A stretch of DNA of 64,000 nucleotides from Rugalucina vietnamica. Taxonomy: Eukaryota > Mollusca > Bivalvia > Lucinida > Lucinidae. The notes under the pieces are model-generated. The model was not told the DNA's origin, searched no databases, and saw only the letters and a program-made list of their open reading frames with translations. The position numbers and the translations under genes were made by a program. Location: positions 38,354,721-38,418,720 of the forward strand of contig OZ024874.1 of the NCBI GenBank assembly GCA_964017185.1, read 5' to 3'. Below are positions 49,901-61,800 of this stretch, in pieces (the stretch's first letter is position 1; each line of letters starts with the position of its first letter).

Positions 49901-51237
49901 GCTGCATAATAGGCTATTAACAAATTGCTTTGCTTAACTGTCCAGCCATCGATGACACACATAGATTTTAACAAATTTGCCATGAAATAGTGCCTTACAC
50001 AATATAATCTGCCATTCACATCATGCAAATACGAGTTTTTCATAAAAGTAGAAAGTGTGTAATATGTGTAACTTATGTTCAGCCATCACAAAAGATTTAC
50101 ATGTGGCATTGAATTGACGAAATTGGTCATAATGCTGTGATTGTCAACAACGCAAAGTGTGTCACTAAGATCCAGTCATTTTCTTATCTCCTTTATTTGA
50201 GGTGTATATTTCTTGGTAAATAAATGATATTTTATAAATTCTCCATGAACATTAAGATGAATGTACTCATACAAAGTCTTTATGAGAGCAGTTTCTAATA
50301 AATACCCACAAGTTATGTTTTTTTTAAAGGAGAAACAAGCATCGTTCAAACTTAATTGCATACATACTGCTTGAATTGATCATAAATATAAATGTTGTTC
50401 TGATGTACCGGTATTCACAACTTCATATTGCATACTGAATACATGAACATTCCCGACCAGAATATTAGTGGACATTGCAGTAATTTGTGAGAGATCCCTA
50501 TTGTATTCCAGTTCATGCATTCAGGATGTTCTCATGATTTGGTGAATATTATGTGTTTATTTTGTCAATGGTGCTATGTATATCTATGATTGTGTATATA
50601 TTTATAATTGTATACATTGTAAGTCATAGACTTAGCTAGCAACAAATTTGCCCCCAAATGCTCGCCAATAACCCTTATTCTCGCATTTTTATGTGTCTTG
50701 TTTTAAAGTGACTCGAGTTTACTGTAATGATCCTAAATATTTCAGACAAACTGAACATTCTTGATTTTTACCAACAAATGGTCTCTTCATGATTTCTGCT
50801 GTTTTTTTTTTTTTACCATGGACTTACAGCAACAAATAAAAAACCAAAACAAACAAAAAAAAAACAACAAAAAAAAAAAACGTTTGACATATGCAAGTCT
50901 TCATGAAAAATTGCCACGGAGATCTTTAATGCTCTTAGCTATTCTGTGAACCATATTTAATTGAAACAAAAACTTTCAAATCTCCAGATATGTTAGGATC
51001 TATACAGTAATCTTGTTATGGTTGTGAAGTATGGGAGTTTGTAATCATTAATTATGCATATACATTTTATCATTAAATAGAATTTAGACAGATTTATGGG
51101 ACTTTATTACCAGATTTATCTTTTTTATGATTTTATCCAGTGGCATATTCTATTGATATTTATTTTCTGTGTAGAACACATTCTCTTTTCTGGTATAGTT
51201 TGATTTCTTTGATCTTGCCACTTTACCTCTGACATAT
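49900..51237. other. intergenic sequence downstream of dystrophin
   Basis: AT-rich with an A-rich run at about 50828-50881; no gene recognised. Confidence 0.5.
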
Positions 51238-51454
51238 GAGCCGCATCTCAAGCAAACTGGCTTTTGCTTATGCGAAAACAAACGCGCAGATCAGCTGTGC
51301 AGTAACTGCCCACACCCCCCCCCCCTCCCCCTACCCCGCCTTCTTATATCTGAAATTTCTTCAAACGTTTAGTCTGTTTCTGAGACTGTACAGGCTGGTT
51401 TGTGTCGGACCTGGTCGAAAATCCCGAAGACCAGTTTTCTCGTGTCACGGCTCA
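51238..51454 (+). mobile_element. M1 MITE copy 18
   Basis: GAGCCGCATCTCAAGCAAAC to ttttctcgtgtcacggctca; half the palindrome is replaced by a C-run. Confidence 0.85.
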
Positions 51455-51616
51455 TATAGTGTATTTGCCATAGAAAGGTCAGCGGTAAACAGGCATGGTC
51501 AAATAAATCACACTATACAAATCCCTTTGACTCTCAGTTGAAACTGTATTAGAGTTCAAAGGCTATCTCTTTAGATTGCAAGACTCCATGTATGTGGTGA
51601 AACTTCTAAAACAAAT

Positions 51617-51851
51617 GAGCCGCCACATGGGAAAACCAACAATCTGCATAGGCGAAAACAAAGGCGCAGATCAGCTTCGCAGTAACTGCAAAGCTGATCA
51701 GCGCCTTTGTTTTCGCTACAGGATAGTACAATTCCTCTACTTAAAAAATCCAAACTTTCCAGCCTCTAACCATCTTCTGTAACTGTACAGCCCAGTTTGT
51801 GTCGGACCTGGTCGGAACACAAAATTGTTGGTTTTCTTATGCAGTGGCTCA
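51617..51851 (+). mobile_element. M1 MITE copy 19
   Basis: GAGCCGCCACATGGGAAAAC to ggttttcttatgcagtggctca; near-complete palindrome. Confidence 0.9.
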
Positions 51852-52341
51852 GATGTTACAAGGATGCCACATAAATCTGTTCCACAAATGTTTTATACTG
51901 CAATTATTTTAACAAGTATAGGCAAGACACAAAGAATTTTATTATACAGTACAACTGCATTATTTTTATATCATGAATTCATTATCTGCTTAACCATAGA
52001 AAGTCTTCGTTATCCATCATGTATTTTTTCCTTGCACCCATAATGCAAAACCTAAGTTAACAGTCATTTAATTCCATAATTATGTATTTGGTTGTCCAGT
52101 TCAAATGTCCATTACTGGTTTTAATGGATTGTATGGTTGTGTGTATTTATTTTGGTGTAGGAGCAATTCATCAATGCATCAGTTACAAAAGAGAATGTGG
52201 AGTCATGAAAATCTTATGCATGTTTTAGTGATACATAGAGGAAGTGGCTTTGCTATTTAGTTTTGGAAGTAAAGCATTTATTTTGGAATGTATGAATAGA
52301 TAATTTTTAGCTAAATTTAGATAACAATAATCACTACTAGA

Positions 52342-52440
52342 GGCCTGCACAGTGTAGTCAATAACGCATTTGCTTGTCACATCTGGGGTCAGGGTTAAAA
52401 TCTGGATTAGGGCGTGTGGCAGGGTGATGCTTGTCCAGGT
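52342..52440 (+). mobile_element. possible SINE fragment
   Basis: gcctgcacagtgtagtcaata and ggtcagggttaaaatctgg are weakly tRNA-like. Confidence 0.3.
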
Positions 52441-52735
52441 ATGGTGTTTATTTTAATAATGTTTAAAGTATCACAACTCTTGAATATGTATCTATTTTTG
52501 CATGTATTTGAAAAGGTTAACCTCATGGTGGTTTTGAATCTTTTAGATGTTGGCTTCCACAATCTGTTTTGTACCTGTAGATACCTCCTGCCTCCAAAGT
52601 GAATAGAAACCATGGGTTGTGTGTTCAAATGTGAATGCTATATAGATTTATAAATACCAGTAAAATAATTTAAACATGAATCTTTGTGTTTACTCATTTA
52701 TATTCCACGCTATTGCTCTCCAAGAGAAAGTCAGA

Positions 52736-52870
52736 AGGCTCTGTGGCATAAAGGATAAGCCATTCACTGTGAGGTCATGGGTTTGATCTCAGAATTCTCC
52801 AGTCTTTAACACTAAATTGTGGTCCCCTCTCCATATTACCTCAGCTGTCGACGGATGTAAAATATGAAAT
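52736..52870 (+). mobile_element. tRNA-derived SINE fragment
   Basis: tctgtggcataaaggataagc (box-A-like) and gggtttgatctc (box-B-like) at tRNA spacing. Confidence 0.45.
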
Positions 52871-53235
52871 CAACAGGCTGAGTTCATACATAACTAGCCT
52901 GTGGCTTATGGCTGAGTACTTTTTTCATCAAACTAATGTTCTCTCCTTTTAAGTTTACAAAGAATTGGATATGAGAACTACAACTGTTGGCTTCCTGTTG
53001 TTTGCATGCTTTATTTACATGGAATGTACAAGCGAACAAAACTGGCTAAATAGTTGAGACAAAATGGGAGACAGTTTAGTGTCCTCCATGTAAGGCACAG
53101 GATTGCATAAGAAGTTGGAAACTTGACTAATTACAGGATAAACACAAACTTCAGATATGATATATCACAGCAATGTATCAGTATAGCTAAAAAGCCGGAT
53201 TTCTATGGATCAATTCGTAGGACAAACTTCTCCAA

Positions 53236-53415
53236 ACACCTCAACCTTTTTATAACACTACTGCTGGGGTCCAAGCCAATTTCCGTGTCAGCTATCAAAT
53301 CTGTTATAACGTGAGTAAAATGTATAGTCATATAGGTAGTAAAAGCAGTCCAACTGGGTTCAGTGTTATAAACCATGTAACGAACTGTGTTATAAAGAAA
53401 GTCCAGGTGTAGTTA
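53236..53415. mobile_element. small element, ctttttataacac ends, copy 1
   Basis: Shares tttataacactactgctggg, caatttccgtgtcagctatc and tataaagaaagtccaggtgt with the copy at 55895; its two ends are inverted repeats of accnctttataacac. Confidence 0.5.
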
Positions 53416-53424
53416 AATCAAAAT

Positions 53425-53681
53425 GAGCCTTTGCATGAGGAAACCAACCTGTATTTACAACCAGTTCTGACATAAACCAGGCTGTACAGCTACAGAAGCA
53501 GGCTAGAAGCCTGAAATTTTTGGATCGAAGACAGACTGATTAGCATTCTCATCTGATTTTGAACCCACTGTACCAAACTTTTAGTTGTGTGACACCCAAA
53601 ATGTGGATCACTGCTGTGCAGTTACTGTACAGCTAGCTGATCTACGTCTTTGGTTTCGCATAGTTTTCTGGCATTGGCTCA
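53425..53681 (-). mobile_element. M1 MITE copy 20
   Basis: gagcctttgcatgaggaaac to agttttctggcattggctca, partly rearranged inside. Confidence 0.75.
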
Positions 53682-54169
53682 AGGGAGGAATGTTATTTAA
53701 TGTACGTTTTAGCTTTAACAAACCAAAACACAGTATTAAAGCACCAGAGTATTAAAGCACCAGATATTAACTTAAGCACCATAAGATTATGAATCTCCAG
53801 GCATTGCTCATGACGTCAGATTTTATAAAATATTTTCAGCTGTCATGAGTTTGTTGCAATGCATATGGTTATATTAATACATGACCATCTTTTACCTCCT
53901 TGAAATGGGGTTTAAAAGAGTAGTCTAAATTAAATTAACATGTTAGATAGTAAGAATGAACACATGAAATAGGAGATTTTAGTTATGGCACTTTGAAATT
54001 GAGCTCCGATTGTATGTGCACATTAAAAGACAAAAGTTCAAAGATGAAGGTTCATCAGGAGATAGTTGTATTTTCCATGTGTTGTAGTACACTGTCTATA
54101 TTTAGGCCCATCAGCTTGATACATTCCTGAAACACAAAACATACGTCTAACCCATATTTGACGAATGGC

Positions 54170-54370
54170 TTGACCACCATTTTCAATTGGCTGTATTCAT
54201 TCAGGAGTGATTTTTAACTTTTATTCAATTTTTCAATGAAATTTCTCTAAGCAAACAGAATAGCCCCAGATGGGATGCCGCATTCTGCGGCGTCAAGAAT
54301 GCGGCGTCAACATCTGGGGCTATGCTGTTTGTCTATGTCCCACAAAAAGGACGCCAGGCTTAACTGAGTT
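54170..54370 (+). mobile_element. dispersed repeat with palindromic core, copy 2
   Basis: gcaaacagaatagccccagat and atctggggctatgctgtttg flank two gaatgcggcgtcaa copies; inverted relative to the copy at 40397. Confidence 0.6.
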
Positions 54371-54524
54371 ACAATCTATGCAAGGACTATACTTTTTCAC
54401 TCGTCACCCATTAGACAGGTCTATTCACACAACACATTTATGAAGCTTTGAAATATATCAGGTAGAATATAGGAACAAACTGAGGGAGCAGCTAATTCTT
54501 CAGCTCACTTAACTGAACCAAATA

Positions 54525-55555
54525 TAATAATGATATATATACTTAACGACACTTCCAATGCTACCGATAGAGTTTTTGCTATAATTTCAAAACTACTCAA
54601 GATATTGAAATAAAAATTGCAGGGACGATAGAACAATTCATGAGACGTGAACTGAAGGCAAAATTATGCCAGCAAACTTTTATAAAGAAATGCCCCGGGC
54701 GTTTGGACACACCACACCTCATTTTCAAAAGTCACAAAACCCTGTATAGCGAACAAAGATCGTTACAACAGTTCCTTCGTATTTCCTTCTCGTTTTGTTT
54801 TCTCTTTTTGCCACAGCACATGGAGGGAAGAACATTTCTCAGAAAAACAAATCATATGCACGGACTTACTGGGGTATGTGTCTGATGCACGACGGTGTGA
54901 CTTCTCTTACAGCATGCAAGACTGTAAATCTTAGAACAACAAGCAAACAGAGTTAATTTTTTAGCCATCCAAATCACCGACCCAAAATAAATCTACCATA
55001 TCTAACCCTTATCTGGAACGTCCTCAGCTGTGTAGTTAGGAGGCGGTACCCTGCTAATGCTATACAGTTTGAACAATTTGTTTGTAAGGGATGGTTGGAA
55101 GGTTATAGCGCATCGTACTTGTATGCGGTACGTGGCTTCGATGTGTAGTTATTGGCTAGCTGTCATTCGAGTAAATGGCGGCCTAACGAGGTAATTTCAT
55201 TGGATTTGATGAGTATTTGATGTAATTGTTTTGTTTATTGTTTTCTTTTTCTTCTTTTTTTTCATAAATAATAAAAATACTGTATGGCAATAAATTGTAG
55301 ATTTATTGCTGAAATACTGTTTTGTTTTATCCCTCTAGTTTTGCGACTTTTGAAAATGAGGTGTGGTTTGTCTAAATGCTCGGGATGATTCTTAATAAAG
55401 GTCCGCTGGCATGATTTTGCCTTCAGTACACGCCCCATTAATTTTTCTATCATCCCTCCAATTTTCATTTCAATATCTTGAGTGGTTTCGAAATTATTGT
55501 TAAAACTCTATCAGTAGCGTTGGAAGTGTCGTTAAGTATATAATATGATATAATA
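54525..55555. mobile_element. ~1-kb element with ~210-bp terminal inverted repeats
   Basis: The arms 54530-54740 and 55330-55550 are inverted copies (for example cttaacgacacttcca against tggaagtgtcgttaag, and ccacacctcattttcaaaag against its complement) at roughly 85-90% identity by eye. The interior (about 54740-55330) has no recognised gene. Foldback or long-TIR DNA element. Confidence 0.75.
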
Positions 55556-55661
55556 ATGATAATTTTTGCCCAAGAGTTGAGAGACTACACAAGGCCTCAA
55601 CGACAGTAAGACACTGAAACGACAAAACTAGAAAATGAGACACAATTTGCAATAGTGGCAA

Positions 55662-55667
55662 TTTATT
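55662..55667 (-). terminator. candidate AFMID polyadenylation signal
   Basis: AATAAA on the minus strand about 22 nt after the stop, the only close candidate. Confidence 0.4.
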
Positions 55668-55688
55668 TGGAATGGTGTGAAATCCATT

Positions 55689-55823
55689 TTATGTGATGTC
55701 AAACTCGACCAAACCTACTTTGGTAAGTATATAGTCATCATTTTGTAGATTTTCTATCACATTGAAATGATCTGTATCAGGAACCTGGATCACAGAACAT
55801 CGTATACCATGGATTGACAATGC
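55689..55823 (-). CDS. AFMID: AFMID last exon with catalytic His and stop
   Basis: 135 nt including TAA at 55691-55689; acceptor aatatattttcag; encodes ALSIHGIRCSVIQVPDTDHF and NVIENLQNDDYILTKVGLVE, ending FDIT. Confidence 0.93.
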   Translation of the reverse strand, partial: ALSIHGIRCSVIQVPDTDHFNVIENLQNDDYILTKVGLVEFDIT

Positions 55824-58800
55824 CTGAAAATATATTACAACTTGATTATAATGTGTCTGGAAATTCCAAACAATATACCAGCTAATATTTACACAACCTC
55901 TTTATAACACTATTGTTGGGTCCATGTCAAATTCCGTGTTAGCTATCCAAACGATGTTATAAAGAGAGTAAAATGCATAGATGTATAGCAAAAATAATCT
56001 AAAATGAGCAATTGGGGTCCAACAACTGATCAGTGTTATATCCAAAAACGTGTTGTATCGAAGCGTGTTGTAAAGAGGTCCAGGTGTAATATAACAGAAT
56101 ATTTACTATTTAATAAGATTTAGCAGCTATGCTTGTCTATGGTAGATAACATAGAAGAAAAACTGAAACAAATTTATGGCTTTTGTTACCAGTTTAATTA
56201 GGGTCACTGATGAGGATTCATTACCTGAAATTGCGCAATATGACTCATACTTTCTTCCTCTGAATGTCTCCACTTCTTCTAAAGGATCTTTTTTATATTT
56301 GAGCCGCGACGTGAGAAAACCGGTCTTCGGGGTTTCCGACCAGGTTCGACACAAACCGGTCTGTACAGTCACAGAAAAGCTTGAAATTTCAGATTTAAAA
56401 AGAAAAGGGGTAGTACTATCTGTTTAGTGAAAACAAAGGCACTGATCTGCTGCGAGTTACTACGCAGCTGATCTTCACCTTTGTTTTCGCATAAGCAAAA
56501 ATCTGTTTTCTTATTATGTGGCTCGTTTTATTTATTAAAGAACTGATGGCAATTAAGACAGAAGCTTTTAAGACAGAAGCTCATTTACTATCTGACTACA
56601 GTAAATTGTTTGTTGGTTACAGATACAGCTATATGAAAGAGGCTTCCTTAGTGTTACGGAAAAAACAAATGGCCGTGTAAAGCAAGAGTCCTGAATTTGA
56701 TCTGAATCTTTTCCAACTCTTGTGATGTGAGGTCCCATCTCCATGTAACCTACGCTTTTCATGGAGTGCTAAACCTTAACAACAGATATGAGCTGCTGCA
56801 TCAGAAAACCAACAATCTGTATATGCGAAAACACAGGCACAGATCAGCTGTGCAGTAACTGCACAGCTGATCAGCGCCTTTGTTTTCACTACACAGATAG
56901 TACAATCCCTCTTCTTAACACCAGAATCTCAAGCTTCTACCCTTCTTCTGTGACTGTACAGGCCTGTTTGTGTCGAACCTGGTCAGAAGCCCAAATTGAT
57001 GGTTCTCTCATGCAATGTGTCATATATTAGCATGACTCACAGCAGCCATATCTCTACTCTGTCTGTGGAACTCTGGTGGGTCGTGTTCTCCGTACGATAC
57101 AATAATGTGGCGGTGTCCACTGTAACCACCTATCCTAGCCACCAGATTCAGCGGACTGTTCAACTCCGCATCTTCTCTAAAAGTACATTATAGCAGGACA
57201 CATTACATAGATATTAAATTTTGGTGATTTTACATATCGTTGGCTCGTTGACAAAACCTCGTAACTGCAAAAAAACAAATTTTTCAGGAGAAGCAAAAAA
57301 CTAAAACTTGTATATAAATGATATATAATTGTGCATGTTTACAAATTGTCGTATATACAAAACTTGATAAATGAAAGCCAGAAGCAGATTCTTATGATGA
57401 ATTAAAGAATGCATTTATGAGAAATCATACATATACAACCTTTGCATATCTAAAAGATAAAGATTTTCTTGTATTTAAATTTTTTGAAATTGCATATACG
57501 AGATTTTGTCACCTTTTTTCAAGTCCGTTTACCATTTGTAGTTACGAGGTTTTGTAAGGTCATCGAAAAACTAACTTCCCAATGGACATAACCTACAAGG
57601 CTTTGTCACAAGCTGAATTTGAATGTTTTGAATCGCGCCATGTGAAAAAACGATTTTTTGAAAAAAGTGCAGTTACGAGGTTTTGTCAACGAGCCAACGA
57701 TATATTCTTTTTCTGTGCATCATAAAAAATTGTCTTAAATAAACTGCCACTGTTGCAATATTATTGTTCCTGCTGCAATGAGTTGAACAATTGATAAAAT
57801 TATGCATTAGTCAGGAATTTTGACATTTCATACAACCTACGTTTGAAGAATGTGCAATAAGAACTTACCGAGTCATTTTGAGGGCATCATTGACATAGGT
57901 GTTGACTAGTGGCTTCAAGTCATACACCCCACTAACTAGAACAGTACCTAGACAGATAAAATAGTAATATACTTTATACATTAGTGTGTTGTTTTCCTGT
58001 TTTCATGACATTTGAGGGAACCAATGAGGTATGAGTGAACTAATGATGCATGAATAAAAAGAAGTTATGAAGTCACAATATCTATGAATAACATTTTATT
58101 TCTGTAGCACTTTTGGCATTTTATATGTCCTTGACATGTTATCATATTATGTTTAAACTTTAAACTTTATTTGAACCTCAACGCGACAAAATGTACCTTC
58201 GAACATTCTGACATAACTAGTAGCAAACGGCAAAATAGAGGAGAAATCATGTAATACAGTCAAACCTGTCTTAAGCAAGCGGCCAAGGGATGCAGTTAAA
58301 TTGCTTGCTTAAGACAGGTGCTTGCTTAAGACAGGGGCACTTAAGATTAAGCAGGCATTCACACTATGTAAATGAGAAATGCAATGCCACACATGCATGC
58401 AAACAGTATTTCAAATGCCAAAAAATATAAATGAAAATTGTGAAGAAGCAAATAACACTTATAACTTATGCTCTAAAGTTAGCTATTAAAATCAGCCAAA
58501 ATTTATAAATGAATAATTAAGGTTTCAAAATGTTCAAGTATACAACTTTGAAAATGTACATCATACATTAAGTTTATCATTTAAAACTTTGTATATGTTT
58601 TAGGAAAAACACTGTATTTGAAATCTTTGAACACTGGGCTACCAAATGAAGGAGTTTGAAAACATATTAATTTTCAACATTTGGAGTTATCTGCCCTTGT
58701 TTTAGCCCATAATCTACTTTATTTTCCTATAAGTATCGTTAAACGGTAACCATAGCAACCGCATCGTCATATCAAATAATTTCGACAAATTGGGTCAAAG

Positions 58801-61800
58801 GATGATATGTTTCTATCTTAACAATAGGTTCTGACCATGGCTAACAGTTTTATAAAAATGCACCGCGTTTTGTAGGCTCTAATTACATGCAGAAATGCAT
58901 TACGCAACTTTGACGTCATTTTTCAGGACAATTACGTCTTTAGGGTTCATATACTAAATTGGTCATAACTCACAAAATAATTTGAATAAGCTGGTCAAAT
59001 AAAGACTAACAGACTCTAGAAACATACTACATTCAAACTAACATTGTTTGTTTAATACTCAAAAAAATGTCCGAAGGTACATTTTCTCACGTTGTGGCCC
59101 ATTTATTTTACTTCAATTACACAGAAAGCTCATGGAACTTATATACACATTCTTGAAGGTGCAAATGTTGGCGTAATGTGGTCAACATGGTGGAGGTAAC
59201 CGGAGATCCCGGGGAAAACCACCAACCTTGGATGGGCGACCACTACCCTGTCACATGTCTTATCCCAAATTTGAACCCGAACTGCAGAGGTGACAAGTGA
59301 GTGCATTATCCACTATGCTATCCAGGCCCATGTTATGTTGACATGGTACTTGACATGTTATGTTGTCCTTATCCTCATTCAGGCCGACTTCGCTATCTCA
59401 AACTCGGTTGTCTCGAATACCCCACTTATGTCGAAGTGATCTCCCACTCCCGAGCGTCTCTCCCTATATGTTATTGTATTTCAACCTTGCTTGTGTCGAA
59501 CTCGGTTATGGCGAAAACCCGGCTGTGTCGAAGTGATAATTCGATCCCCACAGAAAAAAATCTATTAGTTTCACCCTGTCTGTGTCGAACTTTGAAATCG
59601 AAAATTATCGGTCAGACCTCATGATCAGCGAAGAAGAAGAAAAAGGAAGATGTAGAAAATCAAAAGACGATGGTCATTTTAGTCGATTTTCGGAACTGCA
59701 TTTTTCACATCAGCAAATTGATACAAAGTCCGAAAAATATTTAAAAAAAAAGACAAATTAACCCCTAATGGAGTTTTTAATCCACTGAAATTTGTCATTT
59801 AATCCATCAAAATTTTAGTTTCATTTTCACTTTTCCATGCGGTATCCGATAATTACACACAACAATGGGGTTAATTGATTTGGTCAGCCGCTTTGTGTAA
59901 ACCAATTGACCTTGAACCGTAATACGTCACACTAGCGGCGCGCTTGATTAGACAATAAAGCAGTTATCGGCGCCTTTGAAATTTAATTGTTTGAACACTG
60001 TTAAGCGGCGGTGTTTGATGTTAGCTATCAGGGGCATTCTTTAACTGGCACAATATCGTCTATTCGTCTTAAAATTAGTGTCATAATTGAGTAGCTCAGA
60101 CTTTGTTATTTAAAGGCCGCCATGTTATGCATTCGATATTCAAACCTTCATGATGTCTACGCTGTCTAATGCCGAGAAATCTAATGAAGGACCCAGATCT
60201 GATTCTGGGGGGATAGTTAGATCGGTGAACTTTACCTCTGTTGCTAAGCAAAACGCTAGTGCTAAATGGACTAGGTAACATGCGCTACATGTAAAGCGAT
60301 GAATGCATGTTTGGTTTTACAAATCACGAGTGCCAAATTGGACTGTGTAACATGTGCAACACGTATAACTACGAATGCATGTTTGTGTTTTGTGCTCTCG
60401 TTTGTGCATTTGATTTGTTATTCATGTGTGTTAAACTTTAATATAACATGTACATGTATTGAAAAAAAATAAAACAAAGCGTACTGTTTCTGTTGTCTTT
60501 ATTTCATTACCAATTTAATAGAAACAGCGTTACTACAGTCATGCTCCAAAATGTGTTGTTGAAACGTTGATTCTATTAATAGCGTAGATCGTACGTGACA
60601 ATTTTCATGTCTCGTCACAATTTGTTTATCTCGAACTTCGGAAAACTCAAAGTGGTTTCTCAATTCCCCTTGATTTCGAGATAACGAAGTCGGCCTGTAT
60701 TTTGTTAGAAAAATTCAGGTTTTGTGAATAGAAGTGAAATTGTTATTTTCAGCAATGCACAATATTTTGGCTTTAACTTGTGAAAACAAAACACAGTAAA
60801 TGTTCAATACAATATCAATACCTCTGATAAAGCTCGGACTGACCATACATTCTGACATCCAGTCCTGGGCCAACATCATAGCTGCTAGGTGGCCCCCAGC
60901 TGAGGAACCACACAGGTATACACCACTGAAATATCACCAATGTCTGTTTATTGGGAAAAAGTAATTGTTGTACAATGTATATGTACTAAGATTTGATGAA
61001 TATATTGTAATTTATTATACCTCATAAATATTCATTGGCTGAGTGTGGATTTTGATTGGTCGAGAGCAGGTCACATGGAGGGTGCTATTCTGTCATGTCA
61101 CATGATCATATTACCCTCTGACATCATATCTGCCTTAAAATATGCTGGTGAACTTGCAGTCACATGCTTTTGTTCACAGTGCACGTGGAGGGTGCTATTC
61201 TGTCATGTCGCATGATAGACATACCCTCTGACATCATATCCACCTAAATGTGACATTGCACATGTAGTCACATGCGTTTGTCATGCAGCATGTCGCTAAT
61301 TTGTTTCAAAAGTGGTTTGGTATAATAAAACAATTGTTGTCCTCGAGTGAGGGTGACATGACGATTTGTTCACCCGAGGCAGGTAATATCGTCACGTCAC
61401 CCCATCACTCAAGGGCAACAATTGTATAGTGTTCTATGACTAAACCTTATATACATCGGCTGAGGCACAATCAGGGTTGCCTTTACTACCTTGGTCATGT
61501 TATGCATCTGTAATTAGTGTGATATTTATCCAATACCTATTGTTTTTATTTTATTATAACACTGGGATAATAAGCTTTCTGGCGATATATAATGATACCA
61601 TATTGTGTACAATATTTTGCGTCAGTGAGAGATTATATGCTAAAAAACACTGTTTTTAACATGTTATGATGTTGCACTTTTATTTTGGGTGTTTTGTGAA
61701 CATGTTTGCTTTAATGTTCATGAATGAAATATGTTGCATATGGCTCTAGAACTAAGGAGACATATGTCCCCTGTAATATACTTTTTATGGCTTTGAATTT

